From NCBI RefSeq assembly GCF_900101905.1, contig NZ_FNAJ01000001.1:806001-870000 (forward strand): a DNA stretch of 64,000 bases, given 5' to 3'. Of the stretch, positions 1 through 8,721 are shown piece by piece. The number at the start of each line of letters is the position of its first letter. Within the stretch, counting starts at the first letter, position 1. Made by a program: the position numbers and the translations under genes. The notes under the pieces were generated by a model. The model made no database searches. It had not been told where the DNA came from and saw nothing but the letters and a program-made list of their open reading frames with translations. This DNA comes from Myxococcus virescens. GTDB taxonomy: Bacteria > Myxococcota > Myxococcia > Myxococcales > Myxococcaceae.

Positions 1-100
1 CGCTCGCGCGCCGCGTCTGGCCGGCGTGTGTCCGGCACAGGGCGCCGCGTCTGCCCTTCCCTTTCGAATCAGGGCCCGCCGGCCCCCTCGAGGTTCTTCG

Positions 101-2596
101 ATGAGCAGCACGTCCCTGCAGGTGATGAAGTTCGGTGGCACATCCGTGGGCTCGCCCACGCGGCTCCGCCAGGTAGTGGAGCTGATTGGCAAGCACGCGC
201 GGCAAGGCCCGCTGGCAGTGGTCGTCTCCGCGATGGGCGACACCACGGACTGGCTGCTGGACGCGGCCCGCCTCGCCACCGAGGGTGACCTGGAAGGCGC
301 GCTCGCGGTGGCCACGCGCATCGCCGACCTCGCGAAGGCCAACGCCGCGGCGCTGGCGCCCGGACAAGCCACCGCGCTGGCCGAGCGTGTCGACGGGCTC
401 CTCGCGCCGCTGCGTCAGCTGCTCCATGGCGTCTCACTCACGCGAGAGTGCTCCGCCCCCACGAGAGACCGGGTGCTGTCGTTCGGTGAGCTGGTGTCCG
501 CCACGCTGCTGGCGGAGCTGCTCACGGCCCATGGCACGTCCGCCACCTTCCGTGACGCGCGCCAGCTCCTGGTGACGGATGACCGCTTCGGCGCGGCGCG
601 GGTGGACCTGGTTCGGACGCGGGAGCGACTCCAAGCCGCCCGGGAGACGTGGGGGGTCGAGGTGCCCGTGCTCCCCGGCTTCATCGCCGCCACGCCGGAT
701 GGACGCACCACCACGCTGGGCCGCAACGGCTCTGACTACACCGCGGCGCTGGTGGCCCAGGGCCTGGGCGCGTCGGAAGTCACGGTGTGGACGGACGTGC
801 TCGGCCTGCACACCGCCGACCCGGAGCTGGTCACGGACGCCTACCCCGTGGCGCACCTCACCCACGGCGAGGGCCTGGAGCTGGCGGCGGTGGGCGCCCG
901 CATGCTGCACCCGCGCACGATGATTCCGCTCATCGAGTCCGGAATCTCCCTGCGCATCCGCAACACCATGGAGCCAGAGCACCCGGGCACGCTCATCGAC
1001 GCCATCGGTTCGCGCGACGGCCAGCGTCCCGCCTGCATCGCGACGCGCGAGGACCTGGCGCTGCTCGGCATCGAGGTGCGCAAGCTGTCCGACCAGTTCC
1101 AACTGGGGGAGCGCGTGCTGGCCGCACTGCGAGAAGCGCGCGTCACGGTGTGGATGACCGCGCAGTCCGCCAATGGCCAGTCACTGGCTGTCGTCGTGCC
1201 CCGCCCCGACGCGGAGCACGCGCGGTCCGTGCTCGCCGCCGAGCTGGCGCAGGAGCTGTCACGCCGCGAAGTGGAACCGCTGGAGGTCCGCCAGCCGGTG
1301 ACGCTGCTGACGCTGGTGGCGGAGACCATGGGCCACGGCGTCAACGTGGCCGGGCGCTTCTTCAGCGCGCTGGGTGCGGTGGGCGTCAACGTGCGCGCCA
1401 GCGCCCAGGGTGCCAGCTCCCGCTCCCTTTCATGCGTCGTCGACGCGGCGGACACCGCCGTCGCCGCGCGCACCACGCACGCGGCCTTCAACCTGGCCCA
1501 TCAGCAGGTGAGCCTCTTCGTCCTCGGCCGAGGCACGGTGGGCGGACAGCTGCTGGCCCAACTGCGCGCCCAGCAGGCGCTGCTCCGGGACAGGCACGGC
1601 ATCGCGCTGCGCGTCGTGGGGCTGGCGGACAGCAAGCGCGCGCTCTTCGACGCGGCGGGGCTCACGCTCGACGGCGTGGAGGCGCGGCTCGAAGGCGTGA
1701 CGCCCGAAGCGCCCCAGGCGCGCACCCTGGTCCCCTTGTTGGACGCGCTCCGGCGGCTGCCCGTCCCCATCCTGGTCGACTGCACCGCCGCGGGCGGGTT
1801 GGAGGCGCTCTACACGGAGGCCTTCCAGCGCGGCATCCACGTGGTGGCGGCCAACAAGAAGCCGCTGGCGCTGCCATGGGAGGCCCGCGAAGCGCTGGTG
1901 GACACGGCGCGCCGCAACCACGTCGCGTACCACTACGAGACGACGGTGGCGTCCAGCCTGCCCGTCATCGACACGCTGGCGAACCTGGTGCGCACCGGTG
2001 ACACCGTTCGCCTCATCACCGCGTCCCTGTCCGGCAGCCTGGGCTTCATCTGCAACGAACTGACGGCCGGCGTGCCCCTGTCCCGGGCCGTCCGCACCGC
2101 CCGGGAGCGCGGCTTCACGGAGCCGGACCCTCGCGAGGACCTGAGCGGCACGGACGTCGCGCGCAAGGCGCTCATCCTCGCTCGGGAGCTGGGCCTGCCG
2201 CTCTCCCTGTCGGACGTGGCGCTGGAGCCCTTCATCGCCACGGACGAGTGCGCCAGCGTGGACTCGTTCTTCCAGGTGCTCGCCACGCAGGACGCGGCCT
2301 ACGCGGAGCGCGTGGCCCGCTGCCGCCACGCCGGCACCGTGCTGCGCTACCTGGCACGCATCGACCCATCGAAGGCGGGCACGGGCAGTCCCGTCATCCG
2401 CGTGGGCCCCGTAGGCGTCGAAGCGGGCCACCCCGCGGCGGACCTCCGCGGCTCCGAGTCCTTCGTCTCCTTCACCACCACCCGCCACAGCGACTTCCCG
2501 CTCACCGTCCGGGGCGCGGGCGCGGGCGGCGCCGTCACCGCGTCCGGCGTGCTGGCGGACATCCTCCGCATCTCCCAGACGCTGCGCGGTCGCTGA
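101..2596 (+). CDS. thrA: Bifunctional aspartokinase / homoserine dehydrogenase
   Basis: Predicted cytoplasmic enzyme of about 831 aa that phosphorylates aspartate and, in its second half, reduces aspartate semialdehyde to homoserine, the branch point to threonine and methionine. KFGGTSVG lies at the N-terminus (about residue 9) and GRNGSDYTA near residue 207, both typical of aspartokinase. An ACT-like regulatory region follows. The homoserine dehydrogenase Rossmann motif VLGRGTVGG starts near residue 474. The length matches the fused ThrA/MetL family (about 810-830 aa). The reading frame is open from base 26, but I chose the ATG at 101 because homology begins there and a GAGG sits about 8 bases upstream. 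It is followed after 24 bp by two trans-sulfuration enzymes, so it probably leads a methionine-directed operon. The family is certain; whether it is feedback-inhibited by threonine cannot be read from sequence. Confidence 0.95.
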   Translation: MSSTSLQVMKFGGTSVGSPTRLRQVVELIGKHARQGPLAVVVSAMGDTTDWLLDAARLATEGDLEGALAVATRIADLAKANAAALAPGQATALAERVDGLLAPLRQLLHGVSLTRECSAPTRDRVLSFGELVSATLLAELLTAHGTSATFRDARQLLVTDDRFGAARVDLVRTRERLQAARETWGVEVPVLPGFIAATPDGRTTTLGRNGSDYTAALVAQGLGASEVTVWTDVLGLHTADPELVTDAYPVAHLTHGEGLELAAVGARMLHPRTMIPLIESGISLRIRNTMEPEHPGTLIDAIGSRDGQRPACIATREDLALLGIEVRKLSDQFQLGERVLAALREARVTVWMTAQSANGQSLAVVVPRPDAEHARSVLAAELAQELSRREVEPLEVRQPVTLLTLVAETMGHGVNVAGRFFSALGAVGVNVRASAQGASSRSLSCVVDAADTAVAARTTHAAFNLAHQQVSLFVLGRGTVGGQLLAQLRAQQALLRDRHGIALRVVGLADSKRALFDAAGLTLDGVEARLEGVTPEAPQARTLVPLLDALRRLPVPILVDCTAAGGLEALYTEAFQRGIHVVAANKKPLALPWEAREALVDTARRNHVAYHYETTVASSLPVIDTLANLVRTGDTVRLITASLSGSLGFICNELTAGVPLSRAVRTARERGFTEPDPREDLSGTDVARKALILARELGLPLSLSDVALEPFIATDECASVDSFFQVLATQDAAYAERVARCRHAGTVLRYLARIDPSKAGTGSPVIRVGPVGVEAGHPAADLRGSESFVSFTTTRHSDFPLTVRGAGAGGAVTASGVLADILRISQTLRGR

Positions 2597-2620
2597 GCGC
2601 GCCACCGAAAGGCTCCTCTC

Positions 2621-3721
2621 ATGAAACTCGCCACCGCTCTCGTCCACGCCGGCGTGCGCCGCGACCCCACCACCGGCGCGGTCGCCGTCCCCATCTACCA
2701 ATCCGCCACCTTCCAGCACCCCGCGCTCGGGCAGTCCACCGGCTACGACTACTCGCGCACGCGAAACCCCACCCGCTCCGCGCTGGAAGATGCGCTGGCG
2801 CAACTGGAGGGTGGCAGCCGGGGCCTGGCCTTCAGCTCCGGCATGGCGGCGCTGCACTGTGCCCTCCAGCTCTTCGGCCCGGAGGACCACGTCCTCCTCA
2901 CCGAGGACCTCTACGGCGGCACCTACCGGCTGGTGGACCGCATCCTCCACGTCCCCTGCACCTTCGTGGACACCTCGCGCCCCAGCGCCGTGCGGGACGC
3001 GCTGCGCCCCAACACCCGCGCCATCGTCGTGGAGACGCCCACCAACCCGATGATGCGCACCGCCGACCTCGCCGAACTGGCGGCCATTGCCCGCAAGGCC
3101 GGGGTGCTGCTCATCGTCGACAACACCTTCCTCACGCCGTGGCTCCAGCGCCCGCTGGAGCTGGGCGCGGACATCGTCGTGCACAGCGCGACGAAGTACC
3201 TGGCCGGACACAACGACGTCGTCGCGGGCGCGCTGGTCGTCAAGGACGCCGCGCTGGGCGAGCGGCTCGCGTACCTCCAGAACGGCATCGGCGCGATTCT
3301 CGGTCCGCAGGACGCGTACCTGGTGATTCGCGGCCTGAAGACGCTGGCCCTGCGCATGGAGCGGCACCAGGCCAACGCGCGGGAAGTGGCCGCGTGGCTG
3401 CGCGCCCACCCGGGCGTGGAGCGCGTCTTCTATCCCGGCGTGGGCGGGATGCTGTCCTTCACCGTCGCCCATGTGGCCCTGGTGCCCCAGGTGCTCGCGT
3501 CCGTGCGGTTGTGTCTCTTCGCCGAGTCGCTCGGCGGCGTGGAGACGCTCATCACCTACCCCACCACGCAGACCCACGCTGACATCCCTGCCGAGCGCCG
3601 GGAGGCGCTGGGCATCTCCGACCGGCTGCTCCGGCTCTCCGTAGGAATCGAGGACTCCCATGACATCATCGCCGACCTGGCCCACGCGCTTCGCGACCCG
3701 TCTGCTGCACACGGGGCATGA
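2621..3721 (+). CDS. Trans-sulfuration PLP enzyme (cystathionine gamma-synthase/lyase type)
   Basis: 366-aa member of the Cys/Met metabolism PLP-dependent family. It probably joins an activated homoserine with cysteine (MetB role) or cleaves cystathionine. The N-terminus ALVHAGVRRDP, the motif YDYSRTRNPTR, and HSATKYLAGH with the PLP lysine at about residue 192 are all family signatures. It follows the aspartokinase/homoserine dehydrogenase by 24 bp. Oddly, the segment that normally separates the YPG motif from the GFGGMLSF strand is missing: VFYPG runs directly into VGGMLSF near residue 270, shortening the protein by roughly 15-20 residues. The same shortening is present in the downstream paralogue. 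The family is certain; the exact reaction (MetB, MccB or MetC) is not decidable by eye. Confidence 0.9.
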   Translation: MKLATALVHAGVRRDPTTGAVAVPIYQSATFQHPALGQSTGYDYSRTRNPTRSALEDALAQLEGGSRGLAFSSGMAALHCALQLFGPEDHVLLTEDLYGGTYRLVDRILHVPCTFVDTSRPSAVRDALRPNTRAIVVETPTNPMMRTADLAELAAIARKAGVLLIVDNTFLTPWLQRPLELGADIVVHSATKYLAGHNDVVAGALVVKDAALGERLAYLQNGIGAILGPQDAYLVIRGLKTLALRMERHQANAREVAAWLRAHPGVERVFYPGVGGMLSFTVAHVALVPQVLASVRLCLFAESLGGVETLITYPTTQTHADIPAERREALGISDRLLRLSVGIEDSHDIIADLAHALRDPSAAHGA

Positions 3722-4790
3722 GCAGGACCCCATCACGGGCGCCGCCGCTGTCCCCATCTACCAGGTGTCCATGTTCGACCAGCCGGGCCTGGAGACGCCC
3801 GGCGAGTTCGACTACGCGCGCTCCGGCAATCCCACGCGCAAGGCCCTGGAGGGCGTGCTCGCTGCGCTGGACGAAGGCCACGCGGCCTTTGCCTTCGGCT
3901 CCGGCATGGCCGCCGTGTCCAGCGTGCTGATGCTCTTCAGCGCGGGAGACCACGTCGTCGTGACGGATGACTGTTACGGCGGCACCTACCGGGTGCTCAC
4001 GCGCGTCTTCAGCCGCTTCGGCCTGCAGGCCACCTTCGTGGACACCAGCGACCCGGACGCCGTGCGCGCCGCCCTCCGCCCCAACACGCGGGCGCTGCTG
4101 GTGGAGAGCGTGAGCAATCCCTTCCTCAAGCGCACCGACATCCCCGCGATGGCGCGAGTGGCCCAGGCGCATGGGGCGCTGCTCATCGTGGACAACACGT
4201 TCCTGTCCCCGGCCCTCTCGCGTCCGCTGACCGAAGGCGCGGACATCGTCATCCACTCCGCCACCAAGTACCTCGGCGGCCACAGTGACGTCGTCGCCGG
4301 GGCGGTGGTGGTGAAGACGCCCGCGCTCGCGCAGGAGCTCGGCTTCCTCCAGAACGCGGTGGGCGCGGTGCTGGGCCCCCAGGACTGCTTCCTCCTCCAG
4401 CGGGGCATCAAGACGCTGCAGGTCCGCCTGGAGCGGCAGGTGCGCACGGCGGGAGCCCTGGCGAAGTGGCTCACCGAGCGGCCGGAGGTGCGGCGGGTCT
4501 TCTATCCGGGCACGGGCGCGGTGGTGTCGTTCCGGCTGGCCCAGGACACGCTGGCGGCGCCCTTCGTGGAATCGCTCCAGATTCCCTTGCTGGGCGTGTC
4601 GCTGGGCGCGGTGGAGAGCATCGTCACCGTCCCTGCGCGGCACTCCCACGCCTCCGTCCCCGTCGCCGAGCGGGAGCGCCGAGGCATCACCGACGGACTC
4701 ATCCGCTTCTCGGTGGGACTGGAGGACCTGGAGGACCTGCAAGAGGACTTCGTGCGGGCATTCACGCAGGCAGCCCGCGCGGCGGCATAG
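3660..4790 (+). CDS. Second trans-sulfuration PLP enzyme (cystathionine beta-lyase/gamma-synthase type)
   Basis: 376-aa paralogue of the preceding enzyme, likely the next step towards homocysteine (cystathionine beta-lyase, MetC role) or a second cystathionine synthase/lyase. It shows FATRLLHTGHEQDP near the N-terminus, YARSGNPTRKA, and HSATKYLGGH with the PLP lysine near residue 203. The ATG at 3660 lies 62 bp inside the 3' end of the upstream gene in another frame. No later in-frame ATG precedes the conserved RLLHTG, so the long overlap looks real and implies translational coupling. As in its neighbour, the loop after YPG is absent (VFYPGTGAVVSF). The pair probably arose by tandem duplication. 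Confidence 0.88.
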   Translation: MTSSPTWPTRFATRLLHTGHEQDPITGAAAVPIYQVSMFDQPGLETPGEFDYARSGNPTRKALEGVLAALDEGHAAFAFGSGMAAVSSVLMLFSAGDHVVVTDDCYGGTYRVLTRVFSRFGLQATFVDTSDPDAVRAALRPNTRALLVESVSNPFLKRTDIPAMARVAQAHGALLIVDNTFLSPALSRPLTEGADIVIHSATKYLGGHSDVVAGAVVVKTPALAQELGFLQNAVGAVLGPQDCFLLQRGIKTLQVRLERQVRTAGALAKWLTERPEVRRVFYPGTGAVVSFRLAQDTLAAPFVESLQIPLLGVSLGAVESIVTVPARHSHASVPVAERERRGITDGLIRFSVGLEDLEDLQEDFVRAFTQAARAAA

Positions 4791-5126
4791 GCCGTCAGGT
4801 TGACATGGCGCGTCGGCTCCATTACCTGTCTGTGCCGATGCTCGCTGGTTGCGCCATGTTCGGATTCTGTCGCGGAGGCATGTGTTGTCATGCCCCCACG
4901 GGTCCGTCCGTTCGCGCGCGCTGAGCCTCCCTCACGAAACGAACCGACGTTCCTCCCGGCCCGTTGCCTGCTTCGTCCAGGCACGGGCCGTCCTTCGCGC
5001 ACCTCGTGCGAGCCCCCCGTCCCACCTTCGCAGTCCCCAGGAGCAGTCCATGCGCGGCACCCCGGACACGAATGAGCAGCGGCCCCCTGGGCCCGCGCGA
5101 GCCACGCCCAGCCGGAGCGCCACGCC
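4791..5126 (+). promoter_or_regulatory. Long leader upstream of metNIQ with candidate promoter and hairpins
   Basis: 336-bp non-coding stretch. A good sigma-70-like promoter candidate is TTGACA (4800-4805), a 17-bp spacer and TACCTG (4823-4828). The predicted transcript would then have a leader of nearly 300 nt before the GTG of metN. The leader holds a strong hairpin at 4958-4989 (separate entry) and a smaller one at 4996-5012 with a CTC loop. I looked for the conserved core of known SAM riboswitches and did not recognise it. Control by methionine or SAM is suggested only by the gene content. Confidence 0.5.
4958..4989 (+). promoter_or_regulatory. 12-bp inverted repeat/hairpin in the metNIQ leader
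   Basis: GGCCCG (4958-4963) pairs with CGGGCC (4984-4989), and TGCCTG (4965-4970) pairs with CAGGCA (4978-4983). There is a single bulged T and a 7-nt loop. No T-run follows, so it is not a simple terminator on the plus strand. It could be an RNA control element or a protein-binding dyad. Confidence 0.6.
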
Positions 5127-6119
5127 GTGATTGCGTTTCGCGGAGTCAGCAAAGTCTATACGGCGGGCGGGCGGGAGGTCGCGGCGCTGAGGAACGTGTC
5201 GCTCCGGGTGGAGGCCGGTGAAATCCACGGCGTGCTGGGACAGAGCGGCGCCGGCAAATCCACACTCATCCGCTGCGCCAACCTCCTGGAGCGCCCCACC
5301 GAGGGCTCCGTCTCCGTCGACGGACAGGACTTGCTGGCCCTCAGTCCGGAGGCACTGCGCAAGGCACGCCAGGGCATCGGGATGATCTTCCAGCACTTCA
5401 ACCTCTTCGGCTCGAAGACGGTGGCGGCGAACGTCGCGTACCCGCTGGAAGTGGCGGGCGCCCCACGCGAGGCCATCCGCGAGCGCGTAGAGGAGCTGCT
5501 GTCGCTCGTGGGACTGTCCGACAAGGCGCAGGCCTACCCCTCGCAGCTCTCCGGCGGACAGAAGCAGCGGGTGGGCATCGCGCGGGCGCTGGCGCCCCGG
5601 CCTCGCGTCCTGCTTTCCGACGAGGCCACCTCCGCGCTGGACCCGGAGACGACGCGCTCGGTGCTGGGGTTGCTGCGTGACATCAACCAGAAGCTCGGCG
5701 TGACGCTGCTCCTCATCACCCATCAGATGGACGTGGTGAAGGCCATCTGCGACTCGGCGTCGGTGCTGGAGCGGGGGCGGCTCGTGGAGCAGGGCAAGGT
5801 GACGGAGCTGCTCGCCCACCCCAGCACCCGACTGCATCAGCTGTGCTTTCCGGCCTTCGCCCCACCAACGGACGCGCCCTCGGGCCGCCGCGTGGCGCTG
5901 ACGCTCGCGGGCGAGCACGCCCGGCGGCCCCTCCTGGGCACCCTGGCGCGCCAGTTCGACGTGGACGCCCTGCTGGTCGAAGGCGCCATGGAGCGCGTGG
6001 GCAACACCCGCGTGGGGAGGCTCCTCGTCGACCTCCAGGGTTCCGCCGATGCCGTGAGCCAGGCACTCGCCTACCTGCGCGAGCAGGGACTGACGCTCGA
6101 GGAGGCCGCACATGGATAG
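5127..6119 (+). CDS. metN: Methionine ABC importer, ATP-binding subunit MetN
   Basis: 330-aa ATPase of a D/L-methionine uptake ABC transporter, acting at the inner face of the cytoplasmic membrane with MetI and MetQ. The Walker A motif GQSGAGKST, the Q-loop FQHFN, the signature LSGGQKQR and the Walker B region VLLSDEATSALDP are all present. The last ~75 residues form the NIL substrate-sensing domain characteristic of MetN. The start is GTG at 5127 (IAFRGVSKVY follows) with GGAG just upstream. The downstream permease gene overlaps it by 8 bp. Placement beside methionine biosynthetic genes supports the substrate assignment. Confidence 0.95.
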   Translation: MIAFRGVSKVYTAGGREVAALRNVSLRVEAGEIHGVLGQSGAGKSTLIRCANLLERPTEGSVSVDGQDLLALSPEALRKARQGIGMIFQHFNLFGSKTVAANVAYPLEVAGAPREAIRERVEELLSLVGLSDKAQAYPSQLSGGQKQRVGIARALAPRPRVLLSDEATSALDPETTRSVLGLLRDINQKLGVTLLLITHQMDVVKAICDSASVLERGRLVEQGKVTELLAHPSTRLHQLCFPAFAPPTDAPSGRRVALTLAGEHARRPLLGTLARQFDVDALLVEGAMERVGNTRVGRLLVDLQGSADAVSQALAYLREQGLTLEEAAHG

Positions 6120-6783
6120 CCAGCTTCCGCGCCTGCTGGGCGTGGCCACCGGTGAGACGCTCTACATGACGTCCGTGGCCGCGGCGCTCGTCCTCCTCGT
6201 GGGACTGCCCTTGGGTGTGCTGCTGGTCGTCACGGACCGGGGTGGCCTGTGGGAACGCCCGGCGCTGAACCGGGTGCTGGGCACGCTCGTCAACGTGGGC
6301 CGCTCCGTCCCGTTCATCATCCTCATGGTGGCCATCGTCCCGCTCACCCGCCTGCTGGTGGGCACCACCATCGGCACCACCGCCGCCATCGTCCCCCTGG
6401 TCGTGGCGGCCATTCCCTTCATGGGCCGCGTCGTCGAGCAGAGCCTCCGCGAAGTGGACGCCGGGCTGGTGGAGGCCGCCATCGCCATGGGCTCCACCCA
6501 CCGCCGCATCGTCTTCCACGTCCTCATTCCGGAGGCGCTGCCGTCGCTCGTGCGCGGCACCGCGCTCGTCATCATCAGCCTGCTGGGTTACAGCGCCATG
6601 GCGGGCGCGGTGGGCGGCGGCGGCCTGGGCGACCTCGCGGTGAAGTACGGCTACATGCGCTTCCGCACCGACGTCATGTTGGGCTGCCTGGTGGTGTTGC
6701 TGGTGCTGGTGCAGCTCGTCCAATGGCTGGGTGACGCGCTGGCCTCCCGCTTCGACCACACCGGCGCGCGCTCGTCGCGCTGA
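6112..6783 (+). CDS. metI: Methionine ABC importer, permease MetI
   Basis: 223-aa inner-membrane permease with about five hydrophobic segments. The EAA-type coupling loop that contacts MetN is visible around EAAIAMGSTHRRIVFHVLIPEA (split here: EAAIAMG, then HVLIPEALP). Its ATG overlaps the end of metN by 8 bp, so the two are translationally coupled. The length is normal for MetI (about 217 aa). Confidence 0.94.
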   Translation: MDSQLPRLLGVATGETLYMTSVAAALVLLVGLPLGVLLVVTDRGGLWERPALNRVLGTLVNVGRSVPFIILMVAIVPLTRLLVGTTIGTTAAIVPLVVAAIPFMGRVVEQSLREVDAGLVEAAIAMGSTHRRIVFHVLIPEALPSLVRGTALVIISLLGYSAMAGAVGGGGLGDLAVKYGYMRFRTDVMLGCLVVLLVLVQLVQWLGDALASRFDHTGARSSR

Positions 6784-6822
6784 CGCGCCCTCTCCTCCCC
6801 GTTGTCCCTGGAGTCTTCCGAC

Positions 6823-7656
6823 ATGAAGTCCCCCTCTCGTTCCCTGCTCACCCCGCTGCTGCTCTCCGTGACGCTGCTGCTCACGGCCTGCCAGAAGCCG
6901 GAGGCGTCCTCGGGCGAGTCCTCCGGCGTCCGCACGTTGAAGGTCGGCGTCAACCCCGTGCCCCACGGAGAGATTCTCCGCGCCGCCGCCGCCGTGGCCC
7001 TGCGCGAGGGCGTGCGCGTCGACGTGGTGGAGTTCACCGACTACGTCCAGCCGAACATCGCGCTCTCCGACAAACAGCTCGACGCCAACTACTTCCAGCA
7101 CGTGCCCTACCTGGAGCGCTTCGCCGGAGACAGGAAGCTCGCGTTGACGAGCGCCGGCCCGGTGCACCTGGAGCCCCTGGCGCTCTACTCCACGAAGTAC
7201 CGTCAGCTCGCGGAGCTGCCGGAGGGGGCGCAGGTGACGCTGCCCGCCGACCCCAGCAACCTGGCGCGGGCGCTGCGCCTGCTCGAAGCCCAGGGCCTGC
7301 TGCGCCTGCGCGAGGACGCGGGCGCCACGGCGACGGTGCGGGACGTGGTGGGCAACCCGCGCAAGCTCGACCTGCGGGAGATTGATGCGGAGCAGCAGCC
7401 CCGCACGCTGGAGGACGTGGCCGCCGCCGTCATCAACGGCAACTACTTCCTGGAGGCCCAGAAGCACCTGAAGCTGGACGCGAAGGTGCTGGCCCGCGAG
7501 GCCGCGCGGGAGAACCCCTACGCCAACGTGCTCGCCGTGCGTCAGGGTGACGAGCAGCGCCCCGAGGTGCGCACGCTGGTGAAGGCGCTCCAGTCCGACG
7601 AGGTGCGCCGCTACATCGAGTCCACCTACGGCGGCGCGGTGGTGCCCGCCTTCTGA
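6823..7656 (+). CDS. metQ: Methionine-binding lipoprotein MetQ
   Basis: 277-aa substrate-binding lipoprotein that delivers methionine to MetNI. The signal peptide ends in a lipobox LLTAC, so the mature protein is lipid-anchored at about Cys23. The conserved NlpA/MetQ features VGVNPVPHGEIL, DYVQPN, DANYFQH and a C-terminal SDEVRRYIE are present. The frame is open from a TTG at 6802, but the ATG at 6823 has GGAG about 10 bases upstream and gives a clean signal peptide. It is the third gene of the metNIQ operon, 39 bp after metI. Confidence 0.93.
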   Translation: MKSPSRSLLTPLLLSVTLLLTACQKPEASSGESSGVRTLKVGVNPVPHGEILRAAAAVALREGVRVDVVEFTDYVQPNIALSDKQLDANYFQHVPYLERFAGDRKLALTSAGPVHLEPLALYSTKYRQLAELPEGAQVTLPADPSNLARALRLLEAQGLLRLREDAGATATVRDVVGNPRKLDLREIDAEQQPRTLEDVAAAVINGNYFLEAQKHLKLDAKVLAREAARENPYANVLAVRQGDEQRPEVRTLVKALQSDEVRRYIESTYGGAVVPAF

Positions 7657-7754
7657 CGGATGCCACGTCTTCCTTGCGCGCCGTGCCCGGTCCGAGCATG
7701 ACAGGGGCACGCGCGCGGGGCCCTCCCAGCCCCGCCAGACGAGGGAGCGAGCAC

Positions 7755-8690
7755 ATGGCCTTGCGGTTCAAGAACCTCGATGGCAGCGGGCCGCAGCCGT
7801 TCAGCAGCATCTTCAAGTGGGCCGTGGCCGACAAGCTCGCCGGCCGCCGCCGCAAGGCCCCAGCCCGCGCCGAGGTCCCCCGCGTGAAGCCCGACCTCGC
7901 GCTGCTCGCCACGCCGCCCGCGACGGGAGAAGGCGCGCGGCTGACGTGGCTGGGGCATGCGAGCTGGCTCGTGCAGTTGGACGGACTGTCGCTGCTCATC
8001 GACCCGGTGCTGCGCGACACCATCAGCGGCGTCATCCGGCGCAACGTCCCGCCCGGCGTCCCCATGGAGAAGCTGCCGCCCATCACCGCCAGCCTCGTCT
8101 CCCACAACCACTACGACCACCTGGACCTGCCCACGTTGGAGAAGGTGGGCGCGCCCATCGTCACCGGCCTGGGCCATGCGCCGGTGTTCCGGGGCTCGGG
8201 CCTGGGCGTCACGGAGCTGGACTGGTGGCGCTCCACGCAGGTGGGCGCCGTCACGGTGCACTTCGTCCCCTCGCAGCACTGGAGCCGGCGCGGCCTCAAC
8301 GACGTCAACGAGATGCTCTGGGGTGGCTTCGTCATCGAAGGCTCCAGCGCCCGCGTCTTCCACTCCGGCGACACCGCCTACTTCGAGGGCTTCAAGGAGA
8401 TTGGCCTGCGCTACCCGGGCATCGACGCCGCGATGCTGCCCATTGGCGCGTATGACCCGGCCTGGTTCATGCGCCGTCAGCACATGAACCCCGAGGAAGC
8501 CGTGCAGGCCTTCGAGGACCTGGGCGCCGCGCGCTTCCTGGCCATGCACTGGGGCACCTTCAAGCTCACCGACGAGCCGCTCGACGAGCCGCCCCGCCGC
8601 CTGGACGCGGAGTGGACCCGGCGGGGCCTGGCGCGTGAGCGCGTCGAAGTGCTGCCGGTAGGTGGAACACTCACCGTGCGCCACGGTTGA
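7755..8690 (+). CDS. MBL-fold metal-dependent hydrolase (UlaG/NAPE-PLD-like)
   Basis: 311-aa metallo-beta-lactamase-fold enzyme of the 'L-ascorbate metabolism UlaG / NAPE-hydrolysing phospholipase D' type. It has the metal site HNHYDH at residues 117-122, preceded by LTWLGHASWLV and a strand ending in IDPVL. HSGDTAYF and AMHWGTF further on supply other metal ligands. The frame extends upstream to 7674. The ATG at 7755 is preferred for its strong GAGGGAG ribosome site and because MALRFKNLDGS is the natural family start. Substrate unknown. It stands alone between metQ and an M14 peptidase. Confidence 0.85.
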   Translation: MALRFKNLDGSGPQPFSSIFKWAVADKLAGRRRKAPARAEVPRVKPDLALLATPPATGEGARLTWLGHASWLVQLDGLSLLIDPVLRDTISGVIRRNVPPGVPMEKLPPITASLVSHNHYDHLDLPTLEKVGAPIVTGLGHAPVFRGSGLGVTELDWWRSTQVGAVTVHFVPSQHWSRRGLNDVNEMLWGGFVIEGSSARVFHSGDTAYFEGFKEIGLRYPGIDAAMLPIGAYDPAWFMRRQHMNPEEAVQAFEDLGAARFLAMHWGTFKLTDEPLDEPPRRLDAEWTRRGLARERVEVLPVGGTLTVRHG

Positions 8691-8721
8691 AACCCACCAG
8701 GGGCTATGTTGTGGGAAGGGC

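Noticed and set aside
1430..3757. 775-aa minus-strand frame across the metabolic genes
   Set aside because: Antisense to clearly coding thrA and the PLP enzyme, with no recognisable motif.
4791..5126. SAM riboswitch before metNIQ
   Set aside because: Expected from gene content, but none of the conserved cores I know could be found by eye. Only a structured leader is claimed.
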